NCBI GenBank assembly: GCA_028822955.1
Contig: JAPKCL010000049.1
Span: forward strand, 1-12,105
Reading direction: 5' to 3'
From: Candidatus Poseidoniaceae archaeon
Lineage (GTDB): Archaea > Thermoplasmatota > Poseidoniia > Poseidoniales > Poseidoniaceae
Length of the DNA: 12,105 bases
The notes below the pieces were generated by a model, which was not told the origin of the DNA, made no database searches, and saw nothing but the letters and a program-made list of their open reading frames with translations. Shown piece by piece: positions 1 to 6,733 of this stretch. The translations under genes were made by a program, and so were the position numbers. Every line of letters begins with the position of its first letter. Positions within the stretch are counted from its first letter, which is position 1.

Positions 1-30
1 CCACTTGCACCAGCGATTGTCTACGCTTAA
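1..30 (+). CDS. Possible C-terminal tail of a plus-strand gene (partial)
   Basis: Frame 1 is open from the window edge and ends in TAA at 28-30, giving a nine-residue tail PLAPAIVYA. Nine open codons alone prove nothing. The reason to suspect a real gene end is position: the TAA abuts the stop of the next minus-strand gene in the hexamer TAATCA, exactly as at the two well-supported convergent junctions at 6728-6733 and 9235-9240. No function can be assigned. It could equally be non-coding. Confidence 0.35.
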   Translation, partial: PLAPAIVYA

Positions 31-2244
31 TCAGCGCTTTTGCCATTCAGTACCTGTCCACCAGAAGTTTGAACCATCGTCCATGGTTCTCCAAGTATAG
101 CCTGCTTCATCAGTCCATTGTCGCAGAACAGTTGGTTCTGCAATTGCTACAGGTTGTTGAACTGCAGGTTGTTGAACTACAGGTTGTTGAACTACAGGCT
201 GCTGATATGTTTGCTGAACAGGTTGTTGGTATGATTGTTGAGCGGGTTGAACTTGAGTTGGTATTGTTTGCTGCGTGAAATCCTTAGAAGGTACATCTTC
301 GTCATCATTTCCTCGCTTGCGCATGAACAGAACCGCTCCTGCTGCACCACCAATTAGGAGGATGACTACGACGAGGATGGTCATCATTCTCTTTTGCGCA
401 GCATCATCTTCTGCTGCTTGTTCTGCTGCTAGACTTTCTGCAATCAGTTGTGCATTGTCTCCAGTTCCATCGCCATCTGTGTCGAGCGTTTCATTCGCAT
501 TTTGTGGGAAGGCATCAGCATTATCACCAACACTGTCATCATCGGAATCAAGTGATTCAGTCGCATCTTGCGGGAATACGTCAGCATTATCACCGACCCC
601 ATCCATGTCTGAATCCAATGTTTCAGAAGCATCATTTGGGAATGCATCGGCATTATCTCCAACGCCATCCATGTCCGAATCCATTGTTTCAGAAGCATCA
701 TTTGGGAATACATCGGCGTTGTCTCCAACAGTGTCGTTATCTGAATCGAGAGTCTCAGTCGCATCGAGAGGGAATACGTCAGCATTGTCTCCAATTGTAT
801 CATTATCAGAGTCAAGCGTTTCATTCGCATCAAGTGGGAATGCATCGGCATTATCTCCAACTTCATCCATGTCTGAATCGAGGGTTTCAGAGGCATCTTG
901 AGGGAATACATCAGCATTATCACCGACTCCATCCATGTCTGAATCCAATGTTTCTGAAGCGTCATTTGGGAATGCATCGGCATTATCGCCTACACTATCC
1001 ATGTCAGAGTCGATAGTCTCAGTTGCATCTTGTGGGAATACATCAGCATTATCTCCAACACCATCCATGTCCGAGTCGAGTGTTTCACTCGCATCTTGAG
1101 GGAACACATCAGCATTGTCGCCGACTCCATCCATGTCTGAATCCAATGTTTCGGAAGCGTCATTTGGGAATACATCCCCGTTGTCTCCAGTTCCGTCGCT
1201 GTCACTGTCGATGGTTTCAGTCACATCAAGTGGGAATGCATCGGCATTATTTCCGACACCATCTCCGTCCGAGTCGAGTGTTTCCAAAGGGTCTTGAGGG
1301 AATGCATCTGCGTTATCTCCAGTACCGTCACTGTCACTGTCGGTAGTTTCTGAAGCATCATTTGGGAACACATCCGCATTATCTCCGGTTCCATCACCAT
1401 CAGTGTCGGTTGTTTCAGATGGGTCTTGAGGGAATGCATCATCGAGATCCATGGTTCCATCATTATCGGAGTCGACGTCAACAATTACGGCATTGTCCGG
1501 ACAAACTTCAGTTGAGCCCAAGTCTTTCCCATCGTTTGGAGTCACTGAAACAGTCCATGTTTCACCTACTGAAGTGGCAGTTGCTGGCAACATGCCCATG
1601 TCGTTATATGCAGGTACGACAACTCCGTTTTTCGACCAACGGATTTGTGAATCTACTTCGAAATCTCCGTCCGCATCGTCGAACGTGTATACGAGCATAA
1701 TGTCTTCATCAACGGGTGTGTCTCCTCCAGGCAAGATCATCAAGTCAGAAGCAGAAGGAGGTTGGTTTGGCGTGATGGATTCAATAATTATGGCCGATGT
1801 TGTGTCCCATGTATCTCCAGAGTTTGCGGAATTCCCATTTGCTTGAAGAACCGCTAATGCCATGTTTACTGAACCGCTACCTGAAGTTGGAGCAGTCCAA
1901 TCCATTGTCCAACTAAGTGAGCCAGAGTTGGTGTGTGTTGCGCTGAGACCTGCAAATTGAGTCCGAGTCCCTGCATTTGAAAAAGACCCTTTATCCACCT
2001 GTAGTGAAAAACCACCTACAAATGCTTGAGTACCGCCAGTTCCATCAATGGTGATTGAATAAACAGTTCCAGGTGTATAAGTGGCGGGGAAATTGTGATT
2101 TGCCGTAATTCCAGAGGTAGTACCATGACAACTACATCCATTTGCTTGGTTTTGCTTTCCAGTAGAAGACCCTTCAATCGTTGGAGCAGCAGCAAGGAGC
2201 ACAAGTAAGACCGAAGCAAGGAGCACTCGAATGATAGGCGACAT
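31..2244 (-). CDS. Membrane-anchored surface protein: reeler/choice-of-anchor-V-like domain plus TSP3 repeat stalk
   Basis: Predicted 737-residue exported protein. Residues 1-25 form a signal peptide (short basic start, then a Leu/Val/Ala-rich core). Residues 35-155 carry a Cys-x-Cys-His motif (C37, C39, H40) followed by a beta-rich segment (GGFSLQV, then TNSGSLSW and WTAPTSGSG) resembling reeler / choice-of-anchor V domains. Residues 160-250 look like an Ig-like linker. Residues 258-599 hold fifteen full 22-residue acidic repeats of TSP3 type plus a partial one; such repeats usually bind calcium. A transmembrane helix at about 620-641 is followed by Arg/Lys, then a Gln/Pro-rich tail and a Trp-rich end (GYTWR, FWWTGTEW), somewhat like the short Trp motifs of DUF2510 proteins. 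The likely topology is ectodomain outside and Trp tail inside. A TATA-like element 25 nt upstream suggests a near-leaderless mRNA. Ligand and role are unknown; the domain names are my recognition, not a search result. Confidence 0.85.
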   Translation of the reverse strand: MSPIIRVLLASVLLVLLAAAPTIEGSSTGKQNQANGCSCHGTTSGITANHNFPATYTPGTVYSITIDGTGGTQAFVGGFSLQVDKGSFSNAGTRTQFAGLSATHTNSGSLSWTMDWTAPTSGSGSVNMALAVLQANGNSANSGDTWDTTSAIIIESITPNQPPSASDLMILPGGDTPVDEDIMLVYTFDDADGDFEVDSQIRWSKNGVVVPAYNDMGMLPATATSVGETWTVSVTPNDGKDLGSTEVCPDNAVIVDVDSDNDGTMDLDDAFPQDPSETTDTDGDGTGDNADVFPNDASETTDSDSDGTGDNADAFPQDPLETLDSDGDGVGNNADAFPLDVTETIDSDSDGTGDNGDVFPNDASETLDSDMDGVGDNADVFPQDASETLDSDMDGVGDNADVFPQDATETIDSDMDSVGDNADAFPNDASETLDSDMDGVGDNADVFPQDASETLDSDMDEVGDNADAFPLDANETLDSDNDTIGDNADVFPLDATETLDSDNDTVGDNADVFPNDASETMDSDMDGVGDNADAFPNDASETLDSDMDGVGDNADVFPQDATESLDSDDDSVGDNADAFPQNANETLDTDGDGTGDNAQLIAESLAAEQAAEDDAAQKRMMTILVVVILLIGGAAGAVLFMRKRGNDDEDVPSKDFTQQTIPTQVQPAQQSYQQPVQQTYQQPVVQQPVVQQPAVQQPVAIAEPTVLRQWTDEAGYTWRTMDDGSNFWWTGTEWQKR
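150..194 (-). repeat. Three tandem 15-nt units in the Gln/Pro tail
   Basis: Units at 150-164, 165-179 and 180-194 are nearly identical on the plus strand (CAGGTTGTTGAACTA, with G as last base in the first) and are followed by a degenerate copy. Read on the minus strand they encode the repeated V-V-Q-Q-P / A-V-Q-Q-P stretch of the cytoplasmic tail. The period is a multiple of three, so changes in copy number keep the frame. Confidence 0.85.
448..1473 (-). repeat. 66-nt tandem repeat array encoding 22-residue TSP3-like units
   Basis: Fifteen complete units and one partial unit lie head to tail, each close to DSDMDGVGDNADVFPQDASE plus two residues. The Asp/Asn spacing (DxDxDGxGDxxD) is that of thrombospondin type 3 calcium-binding repeats, but the units have no cysteine. 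Middle units are most alike: units 6 and 9 are identical in protein and nearly so in DNA. The edge units differ more, for example unit 1 reads DNDGTMDLDDAFPQD. This pattern fits expansion from inside the array by unequal exchange. No stop appears in several alternative frames across the array, a by-product of the in-frame period, so long antisense frames here are artefacts. Confidence 0.93.
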
Positions 2245-2266
2245 ACTTCTCTGAAGGGATATTTGC

Positions 2267-2274
2267 TTATATGT
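2267..2274 (-). promoter_or_regulatory. TATA-like promoter element for the 31-2244 gene
   Basis: The minus strand reads CATATAAG in the 85-nt gap between the two surface-protein genes. Its centre is about 26 nt before the ATG at 2244. Archaeal transcription normally starts about 25 nt downstream of the TATA centre, so the mRNA would begin at or next to the start codon. There is no good Shine-Dalgarno sequence, which agrees with leaderless translation. This is inferred from sequence only. Confidence 0.5.
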
Positions 2275-2329
2275 TGAATGGTGTATCGATTTTACAAACC
2301 GAATGTATCACTTAGGACATGAAATCGGC

Positions 2330-5032
2330 CTATTCTTCCTCAGTACTTAGCGATACATCACTTTCAATTTTGGGGAAATCCTTTGGTCGTGGAGGTGGTT
2401 GTGAAGAGGTTTTAGGTGCCGATTTATTTTTGCTAAAAGTCACAAAAGCCGCTCCACCAAGGAGTAATGCAGCGAAGAAATACAAAATGGAAGATATCTT
2501 TCCTCCATCTTTGGAAGAGGCTCCATTGGTGGCAGAATTATCGGAGACAATCTGACAACCTGCTAAATCGACATTCTTGCCAGCATCTGTATTTAGGCAC
2601 AAATCAATCGCATTCGGAATTCCGTCGAGGTCGTCATCAAGCTGGTATTGACTGCATCCAGTAATTCCAACTTGACGCCCTAGGGTTGTCCGAAGGCATA
2701 AATCGTTGGCATCAAGAACTCCATCTCCATCATCATCAAGGTCTTCAACACTGTCTATGCAACCATCTCCATCGAGGTCTTGCCCTGGTGCTGCTGGCCC
2801 AATAATGCCGGTCTTACAATTATCTATTGAATCTGGAACACCATCGGCATCATCATCATCATCTTCATTAAAATCGCGGCACCCATCGCCATCATAATCG
2901 GGTATCGAAGTGTTCGAAGCCCAGCGAATTTCCCCTCGTGGGCATGAATCCTCTGCATCTCCTACACCATCCTCGTCATCATCGAAGTCAGTCAGAGAAT
3001 CATGACATCCATCTTGGTCATGGTCGTTAATATACGTTGAAACCCAACCCGTGGAATCACTTAGACAATTATCGGTTGGATTGGCAACACCGTCCCCATC
3101 TTCATCAATATCGCACATATTACCAATGTTATCGCTATCTAAATCGAGTTGTTCTGGATTTGCATAATTGGGACAGTTATCCATTTGATCAACCCAACCA
3201 TCGCCATCAGTATCGATATCGGCACATCCATCACCTTCAGCATCTTCTTCAGGAGTTGAAATCCAACCAACTGGTCCCAAAGGGCACAGGTCATTTTGGT
3301 CAAAAACAGTATCTTCATCATCATCATAATCTTCTGTTGCATCGTTGCACCCATCCCTGTCGTGGTCGGTTGAGGCTTCTGAAAACCAATTATAATCTCC
3401 TCGAGGACAATCATCATTCTCATCGAAGATGCCATCATTGTCATCATCTTCATCGCAAACATCACCATGAATATCACTATCTAGATTCGTCTGATCAGCA
3501 TTTGGAATCCGAGCACAATTATCTTCTCCATCCAGCACTCCGTCGTTGTCGAAGTCCGTTTGATAGAGCCAAACGCCTACGTCGTAGCTACCTTCACTGG
3601 TAGCAGAGGTTAATCCCGCCTCAAAAGTTTCTGAGAACACGAATGAGAGCAATGGGGAGCCATCGATTCCGAGCGAAAGGCCAGTTGCTTCATCATTTCC
3701 ATCGCCACCCGCTTGTACGACCCACCCCCATGAGCCATTTGCCAATAATTCGGCCAAGAAAACATCATTATACGAATTATCGTTGACACCGTCTAAATCT
3801 GGCAAAACATATTCCCCAAGAGTCAATCCTGCAGAACTACTTCCAGCGATATAAGTGCTGCCTTGTTGAGAATGTATCACTGAGGTGACACGGTCAATTC
3901 CTGGACCACCTGCATGTTTAAGTTCTACCCAACCACCTGTTGAAGACACTTCGCTGATAAAGAAATCCACATTGTTTGATTGTGAGGTAAACATGGATCC
4001 AAAGGAAGCATTTCCTGAAAATTCACCGACGACACGAATCCCTGAAGTTGTTTTACCATCACAATCCCATACTCGTTCTTCCCCAATTCCTCCAGCAGAA
4101 ATCGCCCAATTCCAACCAAATTCAGAAAAACTAGCTACTGCTATATCCGTCGAACCAAAAGTATCGAGGTTGTATCCTTCAATATGGAATGAACCACTGT
4201 AAGAGACAGTCACATACATTTGACCCGTTCCGTCCATGCAGAGTGCACCATTATTTTCGATTCCATAGTCGGCTTCAGCTGTTCTATCTGAAAGAACTTG
4301 CCCGTTTTCATCATAGGTTGCAATAAGTAAATTGGGTACGTCTGCCCCTGTAATCTCACTTCCATTAAATTCCAAAATTCCTCGATAGAGTACACCGAAA
4401 TGAATTTCATTTGATGTTGAAACCATCACATCCAAAACTGACAGTTCACTTGAGCTTCGAATTTGAGATGACCACAACCATGAGCCGTTCGAATCAAGAC
4501 GAGCGAGAAAGGCGTTTCCCCCATCATCTTCATCTGTTTTTTGTAATGGCATAAGGTCCCCGAGAGCAAGTTGACATTGTTCATCATCACTGTTCAAGCA
4601 ATAGTTACCTGCAACGATAAGGTCGCCATTTGGCATCATCGCAATTCCATCGATGGTGTCAAAACCTGTTGAACCCCCGTTTATTGCTGAACTTACACTT
4701 CCATTTTCGTCAATCCAAACGATAAAGAAATCATAATCATCACTTCCTCCAATTGCTCCAACAGGGTCTGCAGTGTTAGGGAATCGGAGATTCCCTTGGA
4801 ACCAACCTGCTGACACTGTAGTCCCATTTTCGTAAACTAAACTGTCAATAAGGTAATCCATAAGAGGTCCACCGAACGGCGAAACCCATCCGAGTACGGT
4901 TGTATTATCTCCTTCAACAGCAGAGGGGGTGTTTATGTCATTTGACAGATATCTTTCATCGATTGGTATCGATGAGATACTTCCTAGAACAAGTAATGCA
5001 ACCAATACTTTGCAAATACTACTCCTGCCCAT
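2330..5032 (-). CDS. Membrane-anchored surface protein: beta-propeller-like ectodomain plus Cys-rich TSP3 repeats
   Basis: Predicted 900-residue exported protein. Residues 1-22 are a signal peptide. Residues 45-490 contain recurring blocks of the form F-(I/L)-x-(W/R)-(I/L)-D-x-N-G-S followed by G-(D/E)-x-x-(I/V)-x-(G/A)-(N/S), for example FLARLDSNGSWLW near 175, YIAGSSSAGL near 394 and FLAELLANGSWGWVVQAGG near 425; this is typical of SBBP/YCF48-like beta-propeller proteins. Residues 493-826 are acidic TSP3-type repeats with paired cysteines. A transmembrane helix lies at about 846-866, then a short Lys/Pro/Glu tail ending EEE. The architecture parallels the downstream minus-strand gene but the outer domain differs. 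The ATG at 5032 directly precedes the signal peptide; an AT-rich TTTCAAAT stands about 25 nt upstream. It may act in adhesion or binding of particulate substrates, but that is a guess. Confidence 0.85.
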   Translation of the reverse strand: MGRSSICKVLVALLVLGSISSIPIDERYLSNDINTPSAVEGDNTTVLGWVSPFGGPLMDYLIDSLVYENGTTVSAGWFQGNLRFPNTADPVGAIGGSDDYDFFIVWIDENGSVSSAINGGSTGFDTIDGIAMMPNGDLIVAGNYCLNSDDEQCQLALGDLMPLQKTDEDDGGNAFLARLDSNGSWLWSSQIRSSSELSVLDVMVSTSNEIHFGVLYRGILEFNGSEITGADVPNLLIATYDENGQVLSDRTAEADYGIENNGALCMDGTGQMYVTVSYSGSFHIEGYNLDTFGSTDIAVASFSEFGWNWAISAGGIGEERVWDCDGKTTSGIRVVGEFSGNASFGSMFTSQSNNVDFFISEVSSTGGWVELKHAGGPGIDRVTSVIHSQQGSTYIAGSSSAGLTLGEYVLPDLDGVNDNSYNDVFLAELLANGSWGWVVQAGGDGNDEATGLSLGIDGSPLLSFVFSETFEAGLTSATSEGSYDVGVWLYQTDFDNDGVLDGEDNCARIPNADQTNLDSDIHGDVCDEDDDNDGIFDENDDCPRGDYNWFSEASTDHDRDGCNDATEDYDDDEDTVFDQNDLCPLGPVGWISTPEEDAEGDGCADIDTDGDGWVDQMDNCPNYANPEQLDLDSDNIGNMCDIDEDGDGVANPTDNCLSDSTGWVSTYINDHDQDGCHDSLTDFDDDEDGVGDAEDSCPRGEIRWASNTSIPDYDGDGCRDFNEDDDDDADGVPDSIDNCKTGIIGPAAPGQDLDGDGCIDSVEDLDDDGDGVLDANDLCLRTTLGRQVGITGCSQYQLDDDLDGIPNAIDLCLNTDAGKNVDLAGCQIVSDNSATNGASSKDGGKISSILYFFAALLLGGAAFVTFSKNKSAPKTSSQPPPRPKDFPKIESDVSLSTEEE
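2555..3556 (-). repeat. Cys-containing TSP3 repeat stalk with about 40-residue units
   Basis: Covers residues 493-826 of the surface protein. Cysteines that open successive units fall at residues 542, 583, 620, 656, 697, 739, 779 and 812, spacings of 41, 37, 36, 41, 42, 40 and 33. Most units follow the plan C-P-x-G, W-x-S, D-x-D-x-D-G-C, E-D-x-D-D-D-x-D-G-V-x-D, D-x-C. Each therefore has a second internal cysteine, suggesting disulfide-stapled calcium-loaded modules. The DNA contains ATC/CAT triplet runs (for example near 2846-2870) that encode Asp runs. Confidence 0.85.
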
Positions 5033-5066
5033 AGAACACGGACGCTGTTACAGCATTTGAAACCGT

Positions 5067-5675
5067 GTGCTTTTTGTCCCACAACTTCATGATGCGTTTC
5101 TCAGTGGGGATGGCATGGATACACCCCAAGGCGTCTGGCGACACGCCCTTGAGCCGCTTCAGTCCATACAGGTTGGTGAAAACCTCCTAAATCTCGATAC
5201 GTGGCCTTCTTGGAACAGTTCTGCCCAAAGGGTTCTCTCTTCAACTACAGGTTCACTTTTAGAAGGGCAAAGATTTGATTTACATCGCATCGAACGTCAA
5301 CGATTAATCGAAGAATTATGGCTTGTTAAAACAATTCGAACAGGGGAAAAGCCCGACTTTAGGGAAATCGAATTTGAATGGTTGGGGCAACAACGTGAAG
5401 GAAAAACGCTTGGAACCGCCCTGAAAACATTGCGAATGTCAGTCACAGTATTGTGTGAAGAAGAAGGGGGTGTCGAGATCGCCGCATGGTGGAACATTCC
5501 TTGGTGGGCGAAACTCTTCCGAGGGCGCGTCAATGCGCAAGCAAAATCGTTTGCAACTCAATGGCTCAACGACCTTGTGACCAAAGGAGTCGTACAGTAT
5601 GGAGAATCTCAACCCTTTTCCTTTACAATCCTCGAAGGCGAGGATTCAAAGACGGTCGGCGCCGACGATGTTTGA
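5067..5675 (+). CDS. SRPBCC/START-like domain protein, function unknown
   Basis: A 202-residue soluble protein with no signal peptide or membrane helix. Features that suggest a SRPBCC (polyketide cyclase/START-like) fold are an early VW-containing helix, the LDTWPSWN motif near residue 43 (compare the D-x-x-x-W-P-x-W motif of that superfamily), alternating beta-strand-like segments from 66 to 140, and a C-terminal helix (about 154-174) after the Trp-rich IPWWAKLFRG. The assignment is tentative. The start is uncertain: an in-frame TGA at 5058-5060 limits it to GTG 5067 or later, and ATG 5115 has a GGGGA motif four bases upstream and begins MDTPQGVW. The gene is divergent from the surface-protein gene ending at 5032 and its stop overlaps the start of the TPD nuclease gene, so the two are probably co-translated. 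Confidence 0.75.
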   Translation: MLFVPQLHDAFLSGDGMDTPQGVWRHALEPLQSIQVGENLLNLDTWPSWNSSAQRVLSSTTGSLLEGQRFDLHRIERQRLIEELWLVKTIRTGEKPDFREIEFEWLGQQREGKTLGTALKTLRMSVTVLCEEEGGVEIAAWWNIPWWAKLFRGRVNAQAKSFATQWLNDLVTKGVVQYGESQPFSFTILEGEDSKTVGADDV

Positions 5676-6730
5676 TGAGCGAGCCCAGCCGAGGAAAAAA
5701 ACCACATTCTCGGAACAACCGCGGAGGTAATCGTCAAAGCCGCCCGCGACGGTATGGCAGTACAGCCAAAAAAACCCTTGAAGAACGGAATGCTTCGGTT
5801 ATTCTCGAGATGGAAACTCAAGCACGGGCAAGGTTTGACAAAAAGCCAACACCTATGGGTTTCCCAGATGATTTGGTGGAGCCAAAGACATTCAAGTTTG
5901 AATGGGATATATCTCCAGTCCCATTGAAAGACGAAGAAGCCATGGCTGGTAAAGTGATGCGTAAGGGTGAATTTGGCTGGTTAGAAGATGAACGAGTCGA
6001 TGAAATTGCAGTCATAGCCAAAGATTACAAAATGACACTCGAGCAGGCTCTTTCTCTTCGTTCTGCTCTTTTACAACAAAAAACCGTCTACGGGCATGGT
6101 CGACTCCGCTCTCAGGGTCAAACCATGTTACGGCTCTACAAAGAAGGCGTGAGCGTTGTTGATTTGTCAACTCGTTTTGATTTCCCACCGATGAATATTT
6201 TTCGAATTATTCTTACTGAAATGCGCTGGTCCAAATCTAAAATCAAGGAAAGTTTACGCCAACCTAGCCGTTTAAGTGAGCGCGAACGAACCGAGTTTGA
6301 AGCCGCTGAAGCGGCCGATAGAGTCTCAAATGTCGATCAAGGGGAGTCCCAAGAACGAGCCGATTTATTTGAGGACATTTTAGCGGATTGGTTTGAAGAA
6401 CAAGGTGTCCGATTACGCCGCCAACCCGAAATGGTGAAGGAACAAAAACAAGATTTGGGCCGACCTGTTCGAACTCCGGATTTACTCTTCCTCGACCATG
6501 TAGAAATCAACGGCAAGCCAGTTGCATGGATTGATGCAAAACACTTCTATGGGGCAGATGTCGAATTCCAGCGTAAGAAAATGGCGAAACAAATGGCTCG
6601 CTATATTGAGGAATGGGGGAGTGGTGCTGTTGTTTACCGACATGGTTTCTCTCAAAACCTCTTCATGCCAGGTTGCACGTTACTCGATGCGAATGTCTTG
6701 GATTTGAGCAAACTCGGCTCGGGCGAGTAA
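5675..6730 (+). CDS. HTH plus TPD-type PD-(D/E)XK nuclease, CDIN1 (C15orf41)-like
   Basis: A 351-residue protein. Residues 1-38 are Arg/Lys/Asn-rich and probably disordered and nucleic-acid binding. Residues 140-185 form a helix-turn-helix-like segment with VVDLSTRFDFPPMNIFRIIL, close in pattern to the HTH of human CDIN1 (PP followed by RIIL). Residues 228-330 resemble the TPD domain (Pfam TPD family): an acidic helix (E233), T-P-D at 267-269, then W-I-D-A-K at 285-289 giving the PD...D-x-K nuclease signature, and a later VVYRHGF motif matching the family's VIYxxGF. Archaeal and eukaryotic members of this family have been compared with Holliday-junction resolvases; substrate is not established. 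The ATG at 5675 shares its A with the upstream TGA (TGATG), so it is likely translationally coupled. A longer upstream frame overlaps the preceding gene and is not needed. Confidence 0.82.
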   Translation: MSEPSRGKKPHSRNNRGGNRQSRPRRYGSTAKKTLEERNASVILEMETQARARFDKKPTPMGFPDDLVEPKTFKFEWDISPVPLKDEEAMAGKVMRKGEFGWLEDERVDEIAVIAKDYKMTLEQALSLRSALLQQKTVYGHGRLRSQGQTMLRLYKEGVSVVDLSTRFDFPPMNIFRIILTEMRWSKSKIKESLRQPSRLSERERTEFEAAEAADRVSNVDQGESQERADLFEDILADWFEEQGVRLRRQPEMVKEQKQDLGRPVRTPDLLFLDHVEINGKPVAWIDAKHFYGADVEFQRKKMAKQMARYIEEWGSGAVVYRHGFSQNLFMPGCTLLDANVLDLSKLGSGE

Positions 6731-6733
6731 TCA
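6728..6733. other. Abutting convergent stop codons (TAATCA)
   Basis: TAA at 6728-6730 ends the TPD nuclease gene and the next three bases, TCA, are the TGA stop of pantoate kinase on the other strand. There is no intergenic base and hence no room for a separate terminator on either side. Confidence 0.9.

Noticed and set aside
275..1346. Several long open frames on both strands across the repeat array (for example 275-901, 450-1016, 444-983).
   Set aside because: They exist because a 66-nt in-frame repeat copies any stop-free frame many times. Their translations are low-complexity (Ser- or His/Gln/Met-rich) and the 31-2244 minus frame is clearly the real protein.
448..1473. Regularly spaced repeats that superficially resemble a CRISPR array.
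   Set aside because: The period is 66 nt with no unique spacers, the units are coding and diverge codon-wise, and no cas genes are nearby.
5486..5674. N-terminal extension of the TPD nuclease to 5486.
   Set aside because: It lies wholly inside the upstream gene in another frame; ATG 5675 in the TGATG overlap is the natural start.
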